Shown here one piece after another: positions 1 to 8,831 of a stretch of 64,000 nucleotides of DNA (within the stretch, counting starts at the first letter, position 1; each line of letters starts with the position of its first letter). The position numbers and the translations under genes are program-made. The notes under the pieces were generated by a model. That model did no database searches. It saw nothing but the letters and a program-made list of their open reading frames with translations, and had not been told where the DNA came from. Where the stretch lies: NCBI RefSeq assembly GCF_029223485.1, contig NZ_JARHTP010000006.1, positions 62,001 to 126,000 of the forward strand, written 5' to 3'. The DNA comes from Streptomyces coacervatus (lineage in GTDB: Bacteria; Actinomycetota; Actinomycetes; Streptomycetales; Streptomycetaceae).

Positions 1-453
1 GGTCGTCGTACCGAGCGCCTTGATGGTGAGGATGCCCGGGGTGAAGGTGACGCTGCCCGTCTTCTTCGGGGTGTAGGTGCCCGTCAAGTCGTTGATCTTG
101 ATCGGGGTGTTGGCCGGAATCGCCGCCTGGTTGGCGGGGCCGGAGACGGACACGGTGCCGCTGTCGGCGCCGCCCAGTTTGATGGTGGCGCTCGGGTTCA
201 TCGCTCCCTTGCCCAGTTCGACCGGACTGGAGGAGACGCCCTTCTGCCACGACATGGTGAGCCGGTAGCCGCTGCCGCTCTTGACGCCCTTGATGTCGAT
301 GGGCGAGACGGCACTCTTGTTCCCGATCGGCGTCTTGCACTGGTAGTTGACGTCGACGACCTTGGCCTCGGCTGCGGGGGCGGCGAGCAGCACCGCCGAG
401 CCGGCCAGGGCTGCGGCGGACGCGAGCGCGGCGGTTCGTTTCCGGTACGACAC
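1..453 (-). CDS. Secreted protein of unknown function (3' end beyond window)
   Basis: Leftward frame with a GTG start at 451-453, preceded by a purine-rich GAGGGAGCG; it stays open to base 1, so the C-terminus is missing. The first ~30 residues are a signal peptide: basic VSYRKR, an Ala/Leu-rich core and an APAAEA cleavage region. The visible mature part is rich in Gly, Ser, Thr and Lys with short beta-like stretches (for example GYRLTMSW and GTYTPKK), suggesting an extracytoplasmic beta-rich domain. I do not recognise the family. High confidence that it is an exported protein, none on function. Confidence 0.75.
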   Translation of the reverse strand, partial: MSYRKRTAALASAAALAGSAVLLAAPAAEAKVVDVNYQCKTPIGNKSAVSPIDIKGVKSGSGYRLTMSWQKGVSSSPVELGKGAMNPSATIKLGGADSGTVSVSGPANQAAIPANTPIKINDLTGTYTPKKTGSVTFTPGILTIKALGTTT

Positions 454-692
454 GGTTCCGCTCCCTCTTCGAGTTCCTCTTCAACTTCCTGACGGCACAT
501 CAGATTCGGCCGTCAAGGTACGCCCGGGGTCTTGAGGAGGGAAGACACGGTGCACGCCGGAGTTGTGGGGATCCGGCGCGCACGGGAGGGGGTTGTGATG
601 GAGAGGGTGACCCGCGGTAACCGAGGGTCAAGCCATGCTCAGCACCTCCGGCAGCCCGTACCGCCGCAGCACCTCCGGCACGGCCAAGCGAA

Positions 693-1217
693 TTACGCGG
701 GTGCGCCCAGCTCCGCCCACACGGTCTTGCCGGCCACTCCCGGCGTCCGTACGACGCCCCAGTCCAGGCACAGCCGCTGCACGATGAACATGCCGTGCCC
801 GCCGGGGCGGCCCGCGCGGTGCGGGGTGCGGGGTGCCGGCTGGCCCGAGCCCTTGTCGGAGACCTCGATGCGGATCACCTTGTTGTCGCAGGCGATCCAC
901 AGGTCGTCCGGGCCCTCCGCATGCAGACAGGCGTTGGTGACCAGTTCGGAGACGACCAGCAGTACGTCCTCGGCGGCGGCCCGCTGGTCGGCCGTGGCGG
1001 CGGGCAGCCAGCCCCACGCGTACAGCGCCTGGCGGGTGAAGTCGCGGGCGAGCGGGACGACGCCGCTCTCGCCGTCGAAGTTCAGCCTGCGGACCTGGCC
1101 GCCCCTGGACGACCCGGGCGCAGCCGACGACGCGGCCGCGTCCCCCTCGGACGCCCCGGAAGCGCCGCTGGACTCCGGGCCGCGGTCGCCCGGCGAGTAA
1201 GGCCGGGTGGTGCTCAT
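693..1217 (-). CDS. Anti-sigma factor, RsbW/SpoIIAB-like serine kinase
   Basis: GHKL-type ATPase domain in the C-terminal ~110 residues. The N-box reads VVSELVTNACLHA, the G1 box is VSDKGSGQP, and a glycine-rich RPGGHGMFIVQRL segment follows. In this family the protein binds its sigma factor and releases it when the unphosphorylated STAS partner competes. The first ~60 residues are low complexity (Ser/Ala/Gly) and probably disordered. It lies downstream of the STAS gene on the same strand, with the sigma gene divergent, so the three form a partner-switching module. The arrangement resembles the S. coelicolor sigI/arsI/prsI locus as I remember it, where this would be PrsI; the gene name is not proven here. 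Start ATG at 1217 follows GAGGTGAAG. Confidence 0.85.
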   Translation of the reverse strand: MSTTRPYSPGDRGPESSGASGASEGDAAASSAAPGSSRGGQVRRLNFDGESGVVPLARDFTRQALYAWGWLPAATADQRAAAEDVLLVVSELVTNACLHAEGPDDLWIACDNKVIRIEVSDKGSGQPAPRTPHRAGRPGGHGMFIVQRLCLDWGVVRTPGVAGKTVWAELGAPA

Positions 1218-1463
1218 CAGCGCTTCACCTCACCGATTCACCGATTCACCAGTTCAAGATTCAAGAGTCGTTCAAGCGTCAAGCGTCAGTACGTAGCCCG
1301 AGGGCGGATCCGTCGCCGTAGCGCCGACAGGTTCAGGATGTCTCCTGCCCGACCGAACCGGACGAACACCCCCCTGTTCCGCACGGACGGCGTGACGCCC
1401 GGAAAGTGCCGGTCACACAGAGGTGATTGAGGCATCACACAGGGGCAGCGGCGGGCTCGCCGC

Positions 1464-1841
1464 TCAGCCCGCCTCGTCGGCCAGGGCCGCCGCGAGCGTG
1501 TCATGGACGGTGAAGACCGCTTCCGCCCCGGTGATCTCGAAGACGCGCGCCACCACGGGCTGCATCCCCGCGAGATGCACCCCGCCCCCCGCGGCCTCCG
1601 CCTTGAGTCGCGCGCCGAGCAGCACATTGAGTCCGGTGGAGTCGCAGAATTCCAGCCGCGAGCAGTCCACCACCAGGCGGCTGAACCCCTTGGCGAGGCA
1701 TTCCTCGAGTGGCTCACGCAACAGATCGGCGGTGTGGTGATCCAACTCACCCACCGGGGTCACGACGGCGCTGGAGCCCTCTTCCCTGACCTCCACCAGT
1801 AGCCGGCCAGACTGTGCCTTGCCGACCGTCCCGCGGTCCAT
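1464..1841 (-). CDS. Anti-anti-sigma factor, STAS domain
   Basis: A 125-residue single STAS domain. The phosphorylation loop FCDSTGLNVLL carries the Ser that an RsbW-like kinase modifies. The strand/helix pattern from VEVREEGSSAVVTPVGELD to the C-terminal helix matches SpoIIAA/RsbV. I start at ATG 1841 because GGGAGAAAGACGGC lies just upstream; the longer open frame to 2066 has no support. Role: binds the anti-sigma kinase encoded downstream and frees the sigma factor encoded divergently. A GTTT-N14-GGGTGT promoter-like sequence lies upstream. Confidence 0.88.
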   Translation of the reverse strand: MDRGTVGKAQSGRLLVEVREEGSSAVVTPVGELDHHTADLLREPLEECLAKGFSRLVVDCSRLEFCDSTGLNVLLGARLKAEAAGGGVHLAGMQPVVARVFEITGAEAVFTVHDTLAAALADEAG

Positions 1842-1911
1842 GCCGTCTTTCTCCCGACGTCGTGGCTGCTGACTCACGCCCTCGAACACTACGCCTTCCT
1901 CACACTCTCCG

Positions 1912-1935
1912 ACACCCGAACAACCGCCCATAAAC
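1912..1935 (-). promoter_or_regulatory. Candidate SigB-type promoter for the anti-anti-sigma gene
   Basis: On the minus strand GTTT (1932-1935) is followed after 14 nt by GGGTGT (1912-1917). The general stress sigma consensus is GTTT-N14-16-GGGTAT, so there is one mismatch in the -10. It lies about 70 bp upstream of the STAS start and would give autoregulation of the module. Sequence match only. Confidence 0.4.
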
Positions 1936-2090
1936 GGACATAACCACACGGAACGCACTTGCGGCGGGCGTGGTAAAGCGGGTAGGGCTAGTAGGGATAC
2001 GTAACCGACACGGCCGGCTTTGGAGGCGCCGCACACCGCAGTGCACGCAATGGCATCGGCAGCCATATGCCGAGAACGATGGAGGACATC

Positions 2091-3026
2091 ATGTCACCCC
2101 GGCTCGACGCATCGCATACCCAGGAGGCGACGTCGGCATCCCCTCCGGAACATCTGGATCCCATCGAGAGCATCGAGCACATCGAGAGCAGCGACCCAGA
2201 GGCAGTTGCCGGGCTCACCGGGCTGGCAGGCCTTCCGGAGATCCCCCCGTACGACGAAGTGGGACCGGTGGACGCGCGAGCGCTCTCCAAGACCCTCTTC
2301 ACGCGGCTGGAGTCCCTCGAGGAAGGCACGCACGAATACTCGTACGTCCGTAACACCCTCGTCGAACTCAACCTCGCGCTGGTCAAGTTCGCCGCCTCCC
2401 GCTTCCGCTCGCGCAGCGAGCCGATGGAGGACATCATCCAGGTCGGCACGATCGGCCTGATCAAGGCGATCGACCGGTTCGAGCTGGCCCGGGGTGTCGA
2501 GTTCCCCACGTTCGCGATGCCGACCATCGTCGGCGAGATCAAGCGCTTCTTCCGCGACACCTCATGGTCCGTGCGCGTGCCGCGCAGGCTGCAGGAGCTC
2601 AGGCTCGACCTGGCCAAGGCCGGCGACGAACTGGCCCAGAAACTCGACCGGGCGCCGACCGTGGCGGAGCTCGCGGAGCGCCTCGACCTCTCCAAGGACG
2701 AGGTCGTCGAGGGCATGGCGGCGTCGAACGCGTACACCGCCTCCTCGCTGGACGCCCAGCCCGAGGAGGACGACGCCGAGGGCGCGCTCGCGGACCGGAT
2801 CGGGTACGAGGACCACGGGCTCGAAGGCATCGAGTACGTCGAGTCGTTGAAGCCGCTGATCGCCGAACTCCCGCCCCGGGACCGGAAGATCCTCTCGCTG
2901 CGCTTCGTCGCGGGTCTGACCCAGTCGGAGATAGGCGACGAGCTCGGGATCTCACAGATGCATGTGTCGCGGCTGCTGTCGCGGACGCTGGTGCGGTTGC
3001 GCAAGGGGCTGACACTCGAGGAGTGA
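2091..3026 (+). CDS. RNA polymerase sigma factor, SigB/SigF/SigG family
   Basis: 311 residues. Region 2 contains FAASRFRSR, EDIIQVGTIGLIKAIDRFE and FPTFAMPTIVGEIKRF; region 3 starts at VRVPRRLQELR; region 4 ends with a helix-turn-helix (LTQSEIGDELGISQMHVSRLLS). These are group 3 stress/sporulation sigma features. An acidic ~50-residue N-terminus precedes region 2. GGAGGA at 2081-2086 sits 4 nt before ATG 2091, so the upstream in-frame ATGs at 2067 and 2079 are unlikely starts. The neighbouring STAS and kinase genes indicate control by partner switching. It is probably the SigI equivalent, but the paralogues are close, so I leave the symbol blank. Confidence 0.92.
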   Translation: MSPRLDASHTQEATSASPPEHLDPIESIEHIESSDPEAVAGLTGLAGLPEIPPYDEVGPVDARALSKTLFTRLESLEEGTHEYSYVRNTLVELNLALVKFAASRFRSRSEPMEDIIQVGTIGLIKAIDRFELARGVEFPTFAMPTIVGEIKRFFRDTSWSVRVPRRLQELRLDLAKAGDELAQKLDRAPTVAELAERLDLSKDEVVEGMAASNAYTASSLDAQPEEDDAEGALADRIGYEDHGLEGIEYVESLKPLIAELPPRDRKILSLRFVAGLTQSEIGDELGISQMHVSRLLSRTLVRLRKGLTLEE

Positions 3027-3235
3027 CACCTCCTCCGGTCTTCCAGTGACCGTTTCTGAGCGTTTCTGAGCGCGGTGCGCCCGGCTGACTGCCGGGCACA
3101 CCGCGCTCAGGCTTTCCCTGGGTTACCCACAGAAACTCTTTCCCCAGAGGTTTACATCCATCACTATGGGCCCCCATACCCGCCGGTACGCCAGAGCTCC
3201 GGGCGGGCAGCAAGAGTGCAAGGAGGCGGGTGGCG

Positions 3236-4864
3236 ATGGCTCGGGCCGACGGTACGGGCAGCGGCGTCGAGACCGGAGGCGGGATCCCCGAGACCGGCGG
3301 TGGGATTCACGCAAACACATCCGACGCACGCCTCGTCGAACTGCTGCGCACCAGCACCCCCACCGCCTACCCGGCCCTCCAAGAAGTCCGCACGCGCCAC
3401 CAGCCCGCGGTCCTCGCCTACGCCCGCCTGTGCACGACGAGTGACTCCGCCGCCGCCCAACTGGCCGCGCAGACCTTCACCCTGGCGGCCCGCCAGACGG
3501 CCCGCGGCACCGAGCCACTTGTCCCGCTACGGCTCCAACTCCTGCTGCTGACAGCCCAGTTGGCGGCAGCCTGGGCGACCGACGAGCGGGCGGGCGGCCT
3601 CGCCCCCGACCTGCTGCCCGTCCTGAGCACGACGGCCCCCGACATCCCCACCCCACCCATGCTGGCCGCCTACCAAGCCCTCCCGTCCAGGGCACAGGGC
3701 CTGCTCTGGTACGGCATGGTGGAGCGGGAGCCGACAGCACGGACGGCCGTCCTGCTCGGCCTGACCCCCGAGGACGTCGCCCACGAGACCGCCGCCGCCC
3801 TCCAGACCATGGGCCAGACCTGTCTGCGCACCCGCCTGGCCGCCTCGGAGGACCCCCGCTGCGGCAACTTCGGCCGGCTCATCGGGGAGGCGGTACGCCC
3901 CGACAACCCGCGCACCAGCACGGACCTTCGCGCCCACATGGTGCACTGCGCCCACTGCACCGCGGCCTACGAGGAGCTGTCCGCCCTCCGCGACGCCCCG
4001 CGCACCGCACTCGCCGAGGGCCTGCTGCCATGGGCGGGCACGGCATACGCCACACGCGACGCGGCCTCCCCACGCCCCAGGTCCGCCCCACGCGCCAAGT
4101 CGCCCACACGCCCCAAGGCCCTTTCCATCCCCGCGACTTGGCCACTGTCCCAGCGCGTCCTGCTGACCTCGGTCGCCCTCGGGGTGGCCCTGACCCCACT
4201 GCTGATCTTCCTGCTCTCGCAGGGCGGTCCGTCGTCCTCGCCGTCGGAGCAGGCGGCAGGAGCGGTCGGTACGGCGCCGACGCCGACGCTGTCGGCCATC
4301 CCCTTGCCCTCGGCGACGAACAGGTCACCGTCCCCGTCCCCGTCCCCCACCCCGACCCGGACTCATCCGAAAAGCCCCTCCCCTTCGAAGTCGGCTTCGA
4401 AGTCGGCACGGCCGTCCCCCAAGCCCTCCCCCACGCACGCCCCGAACGGCACGTACGCCCAGGTGGTCAATGTGAGTTCGGGCCTGTGCCTGGACGTCCG
4501 CGACGGCGACTTCCAGAAGGGCACGGACGTGGTGACGGCACCCTGCTCCTCCTCACGCACCCAGCGCTGGCGGGTCGACTCCGCGCGCGGGGTCGTGCAG
4601 TCGTACGCCGACCCGGACTTCTGCCTGGACAGCCGGGGCAATGTGGACAGGGGCGTGGGCATCTGGGAATGCAGCTCGGTGTACGGCGGCAACGGCCAGA
4701 ACCTGAGGTTCACCGTGGATCCGGACGGTGTGATCAGGCCGGCGATCGCCATCGAGACGGCGGTGACTCCGAACGGTGGGGGCGACGGGGGCGACGGCGA
4801 CGGGCTGTCGCTGGAGCCGTTGAGCGGGGGTGGGGAGCAGCGGTGGCGGGCGGGGGCGCGGTGA
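3236..4864 (+). CDS. ECF-sigma-like / zinc anti-sigma / membrane / ricin-lectin fusion protein
   Basis: 542 residues with four parts. (1) About residues 30-215: divergent ECF sigma-like sequence, with a region-2-like stretch (AVLAYARLCTTSDS... QTFTLAARQ) and a region-4-like stretch (ALPSRAQGLLWYGMVE, LLGLTPEDVAHETAAAL). (2) About residue 234: HMVHCAHC, an HxxxCxxC ZAS motif of zinc-binding anti-sigma domains. (3) Residues ~307-328: one hydrophobic helix (LLTSVALGVALTPLLIFLLS). (4) A Ser/Pro-rich linker, then a beta-trefoil ricin-type domain from ~405 with QRW motifs. The order implies a cytoplasmic N-terminus and an outside lectin. AGGAGG at 3221-3226 fits ATG 3236 better than GTG 3230. It may be a tethered sigma factor released on sensing a glycan; several core sigma residues look eroded, so it could be only a sensor. 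Confidence 0.75.
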   Translation: MARADGTGSGVETGGGIPETGGGIHANTSDARLVELLRTSTPTAYPALQEVRTRHQPAVLAYARLCTTSDSAAAQLAAQTFTLAARQTARGTEPLVPLRLQLLLLTAQLAAAWATDERAGGLAPDLLPVLSTTAPDIPTPPMLAAYQALPSRAQGLLWYGMVEREPTARTAVLLGLTPEDVAHETAAALQTMGQTCLRTRLAASEDPRCGNFGRLIGEAVRPDNPRTSTDLRAHMVHCAHCTAAYEELSALRDAPRTALAEGLLPWAGTAYATRDAASPRPRSAPRAKSPTRPKALSIPATWPLSQRVLLTSVALGVALTPLLIFLLSQGGPSSSPSEQAAGAVGTAPTPTLSAIPLPSATNRSPSPSPSPTPTRTHPKSPSPSKSASKSARPSPKPSPTHAPNGTYAQVVNVSSGLCLDVRDGDFQKGTDVVTAPCSSSRTQRWRVDSARGVVQSYADPDFCLDSRGNVDRGVGIWECSSVYGGNGQNLRFTVDPDGVIRPAIAIETAVTPNGGGDGGDGDGLSLEPLSGGGEQRWRAGAR

Positions 4865-4873
4865 GCCTCTGGC

Positions 4874-6049
4874 TCAGCCTTGGCGAACGCCCCGCCGCCA
4901 CACGTCCGTGACCAGCGGCACTCCCGGCCGATAGGCAAGGTGCACATGGCTGGGCGCGTCGAGGGTGATCAGGTCCGCGTATGCGCCGGTGCTCAGGCGG
5001 CCGACGTCGTCGCGCCGCAGTGCCGCCGCCCCGCCAGCCGTGGCCGACCACACCGCCTCGTCCGGGGTCATCCCCATGTCCCGCACCGCGAGGGCGATGC
5101 AGAAGGGGACGGAGGAGGTGAAGGACGAGCCCGGGTTGCAGTCGGTGGAGAGGGCGACCGTGACGCCGGCGGCCAGGAGGCGGCGGGCGTCCGGCCACTC
5201 GGCGCGGGTGGAGAACTCGGCGCCGGGGAGGAGGGTGGCGACCGTACGGCTGTGGGCGAGGGCGTCGACGTCCGCGTCCGTCAGGTGCGTGCAGTGGTCG
5301 GCGCTGGCGGCGTCGAGCTCGACCGCGAGCTGCACACCTGGGCCGTAAGACAGCTGGTTGGCGTGGACACGGGGATGCAGGCCCTTGGCCTTGCCCGCCG
5401 TCAGGATCGCGCGGGCCTGGTCGCCGTCGAAGGCGCCCTTCTCGCAGAAGACGTCGATCCAACGGGCGTACGGGGCACAGGCGTCGAGCATCTCGCCGGT
5501 GACGAGGGCGACGTAGGCGGCGGGGTCGTCGGCGTAGTCGGGGGAGACGATGTGGGCGCCGAGGTAGGTGACCTCGTCGGTGTGGGCGGCGGCGATGCGC
5601 AGGGCGCGGGATTCGTCCTCGGTGGTCAGGCCGTAGCCGGACTTCGTCTCGAAGGTCGTCGTGCCCTGGCGGAGCGCCTCGGTGAGGTAACGGGTGAGGT
5701 TGGCCTCCAGTTCGGCGTCCGTGGCCGCGCGGGTCGCCGCCACCGTCGTGCGGATGCCGCCCGCGCTGTACGACCGCCCGGACATACGGGCGTTGAACTC
5801 CTGCGTCCGGTCGCCCGCGAAGACCAGGTGGGAGTGGGAGTCGACGAAGCCGGGGAGGACCGCCCGGCCGCCGGCGTCGACCCGATTGTCAGTGGCGGGT
5901 GCTTTGCTTGATTCACCGGTCCACGCGATGCGGTCGCCGTCGATGACGACGGCCGCGTCCTGGATCAGGCCGAGGGGAGAGCCGTCACCGAGGGAGGGGT
6001 CGTTGGTGACCAGCGTGGCGATGTTGGTGATGACGGTGCTGCTGCTCAT
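4874..6049 (-). CDS. hutI: Imidazolonepropionase
   Basis: 391-residue amidohydrolase-superfamily enzyme that hydrolyses 4-imidazolone-5-propanoate to N-formimidoyl-L-glutamate in histidine degradation. The metal site DSHSHLVFAG follows a conserved LPGFVD; the substrate motif TFETKSGYGLTTEDE, the second metal histidine in RVHANQLS, and the C-terminal STDCNPGSSFT are all present. ATG 6049 follows GAGGACACGACG. It is the last gene of a leftward hutU, M20 hydrolase, hutF, hutI run, with only 32 nt separating it from hutF. Confidence 0.95.
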   Translation of the reverse strand: MSSSTVITNIATLVTNDPSLGDGSPLGLIQDAAVVIDGDRIAWTGESSKAPATDNRVDAGGRAVLPGFVDSHSHLVFAGDRTQEFNARMSGRSYSAGGIRTTVAATRAATDAELEANLTRYLTEALRQGTTTFETKSGYGLTTEDESRALRIAAAHTDEVTYLGAHIVSPDYADDPAAYVALVTGEMLDACAPYARWIDVFCEKGAFDGDQARAILTAGKAKGLHPRVHANQLSYGPGVQLAVELDAASADHCTHLTDADVDALAHSRTVATLLPGAEFSTRAEWPDARRLLAAGVTVALSTDCNPGSSFTSSVPFCIALAVRDMGMTPDEAVWSATAGGAAALRRDDVGRLSTGAYADLITLDAPSHVHLAYRPGVPLVTDVWRRGVRQG

Positions 6050-6081
6050 CGTCGTGTCCTCGTGGGCTTCGGTGGGTGGTC

Positions 6082-7443
6082 TCAGCCGCGCAGGGCTTCT
6101 ACGGCTGCGGCGAGGGCCTGCGGCACATCCGGTACGAGCGCGTGCGCGCCGTCGCGTACGACGTGCCGCCCGCCCACGATCGTGTGCCGTACGTCCGCTG
6201 CCGTCGCGGCGAATACGGCGGTCTCGGCGCCGAGCCTGGGCAGCGGGCCTGCCGTCCTGACGGAGTCGAGCGCGATCGTCGTGAGGTCGGCGAGGGCGCC
6301 TTCCTCGATGGTGCCCGCCTCGTCCCAGCCGAGGGCCACGTGACCGTCGGCGGAGGCGGCGCGCAGCAGGGCGGCGGCGGTCCAGTGGCCGCGGGTGCGG
6401 GTGTGCAGGCGCTCGTTGAGCTCCATCGCGCGTGCCTCTTCGAGCAGGTCGATGACGGCGTGGCTGTCGGAGCCGAGGGAGAGCGGGGAGCCCTCGTTCT
6501 GCAGGGCGACGGCCGGCCCGATGCCGTCCGCGAGGTCCCGCTCGGTCGTCGGGCACATGCAGGTGCCGGTGCCGGAGCCGCCGATGAGGGAGATGTCCTC
6601 GGCGGTGAGGTGGGTGTTGTGGACGCCGGTGGTGCGCGGCCCGAGCACCCCGTGCAGGGCGAGGAGCTGTGTCGGGGTGCAGCCGTGGATCTCCTGGCAG
6701 GCGTCGTTCTCGGCGGTCTGCTCGGACAGGTGCACATGGAGCGGGGCCCGCCGCTCCTCGGCCCAGCGCGCCACGGTCGCCAACTGGTCGGCGGGCACGG
6801 CCCGTACGGAGTGGATCGCCGCCCCGATCCGTGCGTGATCCCGTTCCTTGAGAACTGAACAGCGTTCTGCCCAGGCCTCCGCGCTGCCGTCGGAGAAGCG
6901 CAGCTGGTGGGTGTTGGGCGGCTCGCCACCGCGCTTGTCCGACATCCCGGAGGAGAGGTACACGGTGTCGAGGAGGGTGATACGGATGCCGGCGTCGGCG
7001 GCGGCCGCGATGAGGGCCTCGCCCATGGCGTTGGGGTCGGCGTACGGGGTGCCGCCGGGTGCATGGTGCACGTAGTGGAACTCGCCGACGGAGGTGACAC
7101 CCGCCAGGGCCATCTCGGCGTACACCGCGCGGGCGAGCGCGTGGTACGTCTCCGGTGTCAGCCGGTCCGCGAACGAGTACATGACCTCGCGCCAGGTCCA
7201 GAAGGTGCCGGAGCCCACCTGGACGGTGCCGCGCAGGGCGCGGTGGAAGGCGTGCGAGTGGGCGTTCGCCAGGCCCGGGAGCGTCAGTCCGCGCAGGATC
7301 TCGGCGCCGGGGGGCGGGGTGGGCACGTCCGTGCGGACGGCGGTGATGCGGCCGTCGAGGACCTCGACGGCCACCCCCGGCTCGACATGGGTGTCGAGCC
7401 AGGCGTGCTCCAGCCAGTACGTCCGCGTGTGGGGGTGCGTCAC
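6082..7443 (-). CDS. hutF: Formimidoylglutamate deiminase
   Basis: 453 residues, amidohydrolase superfamily. The HxH motif is in NAHSHAFHRALRG, with further metal/substrate residues in HVHLSEQ, HNTHLT and LGSDSHAVIDLLEE. HutF converts N-formimidoyl-glutamate to N-formylglutamate and ammonia, the branch used when HutG-type formiminoglutamase is absent. The GTG start (7441-7443) overlaps the TGA of the upstream M20 gene by 4 nt (GTGA), implying translational coupling. Confidence 0.93.
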   Translation of the reverse strand: MTHPHTRTYWLEHAWLDTHVEPGVAVEVLDGRITAVRTDVPTPPPGAEILRGLTLPGLANAHSHAFHRALRGTVQVGSGTFWTWREVMYSFADRLTPETYHALARAVYAEMALAGVTSVGEFHYVHHAPGGTPYADPNAMGEALIAAAADAGIRITLLDTVYLSSGMSDKRGGEPPNTHQLRFSDGSAEAWAERCSVLKERDHARIGAAIHSVRAVPADQLATVARWAEERRAPLHVHLSEQTAENDACQEIHGCTPTQLLALHGVLGPRTTGVHNTHLTAEDISLIGGSGTGTCMCPTTERDLADGIGPAVALQNEGSPLSLGSDSHAVIDLLEEARAMELNERLHTRTRGHWTAAALLRAASADGHVALGWDEAGTIEEGALADLTTIALDSVRTAGPLPRLGAETAVFAATAADVRHTIVGGRHVVRDGAHALVPDVPQALAAAVEALRG

Positions 7444-8831
7444 CTGCAGGCCAGCCCTTCCAGTACGTCGGCGAGTGCGAGCACCCCGGCCAGGCAGTCG
7501 TCCTCGGCGGCGAACTCGGCCGGGGAGTGCGAGACGCCTGTGGGGTTGCGCACGAACAGCATGGCGGTCGGGATGCTCCCGGAGAGGATTCCGGCGTCGT
7601 GTCCGGCACCGGTGCCCAGGACGGGGACCTTCAGCTCCGTGTCCTTGCCCAGGATGCGGGCCAGTTCGTCACGCAGGGCGTGGTCGAATTCGACGACGGG
7701 CGTGAAGGACTCACGGACGACATCGAGGTCGACGCCGTGTGCGGCGGCGTACTCACGGGCGGCCTTCTCGACCCCGCCGACCACGGCGTCCAGGCTCTCC
7801 TGGTCGGCGGCGCGGGAGTCGAGCCAGCCGCGCACGAGCGACGGAATGGCGTTGACACCGTTCGGCTCGACGGCGATCTTGCCGAAGGTGGCGACGGCAC
7901 CGGCGAGTTCGGCCTCCCGGCGGGCGGCGAGCACGGTCTCGGCGTACGACAGCATGGGGTCGCGCCGGTCGACGAGACGGGTCGTGCCGGCGTGGTTGGC
8001 CTCGCCCCGGAAGTCGAACCGCCAGCGCCCGTGCGGCCAGATGGCACTGGCGATGCCGACCCGGTCGCCGGACAGGTCCAGGGCCCGCCCCTGCTCGACG
8101 TGCAGCTCGACGAAGGCGCCGATGCGGGCGAGCCGCTCCGGGTCCGCGCCGATGGCGTCGGGGTCGTATCCGGCGGCCTCCATGGCCCGGGGCAGGCTGA
8201 TCCCGTCCCCGTCGGTCAGCTTGTGGGCGTTCTCGACGGTGAGCTGCCCGGCGGTGAGCCGCGACCCCACGCAGGCGAGCCCGAACCGGGCGCCCTCCTC
8301 GTCGCCGAAGTTGACGATGGCGAGGGGCTTGCTGAACTGTGCGTTCCTGCCGCGGAGTTCATCGAGCGCGGCGAAGGAGGACACGACACCGAGGGGGCCG
8401 TCGAAGGCACCCCCGTCGGGCACGGAGTCGAGGTGCGACCCCGTGACGACGGCGTCCCCGGCGGCCGGATCCCCGAGCCAGGCCCACTGGTTGCCGTTGC
8501 GGTCCACCTCGCAGGTCAGCCCGCGGGCCTCGGCCTGCTCCTTGAACCAGGCCCGACATTCGGTGTCGGCCCCGGTCCAGGCGAAACGGCGGTAGCCGTG
8601 GGAGTCGGGGTGCTGCCCGATGGGAAGCAGCTCACGCCACATGGAGTGGAACGAGTTGCCACCGGCAGGCGCCGAGGCCTCGGACCGTCCAGGCTGTGGG
8701 GCGTCAGACCGTCCAGGCTGTGGGCAGTCGTTCCGCAGGGCGGAACGGGTGGGCACAGCCGAACCCGCAGTCGGCGACGAGACCTCGGCCCCCACCGAAG
8801 AGTTGCCGTGCCCGCCCTCAGACTGCCTCAC
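7440..8831 (-). CDS. M20-family amidohydrolase (allantoate amidohydrolase / N-carbamoyl amino acid hydrolase type)
   Basis: 463-residue zinc peptidase-like enzyme. Metal motifs: TGSHLDSVPDGGAFDG, NFGDEEGARFG, ELHVEQG and a C-terminal TGVSHSPAEF; the dimerisation domain carries FRGEANHAGTTR. These are hallmarks of the allantoate amidohydrolase/ureidoglycolase/carbamoylase branch. GTG 8831 overlaps the hutU stop as GTGA, and its own stop overlaps hutF, so it is embedded in the hut operon. No canonical HutG is visible here; since HutF yields N-formylglutamate, this enzyme is the obvious candidate to deformylate it (inference). The first ~45 residues are an unusual low-complexity extension with a repeated PQPGRS. 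Confidence 0.88.
   Translation of the reverse strand: MRQSEGGHGNSSVGAEVSSPTAGSAVPTRSALRNDCPQPGRSDAPQPGRSEASAPAGGNSFHSMWRELLPIGQHPDSHGYRRFAWTGADTECRAWFKEQAEARGLTCEVDRNGNQWAWLGDPAAGDAVVTGSHLDSVPDGGAFDGPLGVVSSFAALDELRGRNAQFSKPLAIVNFGDEEGARFGLACVGSRLTAGQLTVENAHKLTDGDGISLPRAMEAAGYDPDAIGADPERLARIGAFVELHVEQGRALDLSGDRVGIASAIWPHGRWRFDFRGEANHAGTTRLVDRRDPMLSYAETVLAARREAELAGAVATFGKIAVEPNGVNAIPSLVRGWLDSRAADQESLDAVVGGVEKAAREYAAAHGVDLDVVRESFTPVVEFDHALRDELARILGKDTELKVPVLGTGAGHDAGILSGSIPTAMLFVRNPTGVSHSPAEFAAEDDCLAGVLALADVLEGLACR

Noticed and set aside
4874..7609. A single 911-codon frame joining sequence upstream to hutI
   Set aside because: The first ~500 codons are an out-of-frame reading of hutF and the M20 gene; real hutI begins at 6049 with a ribosome-binding site.
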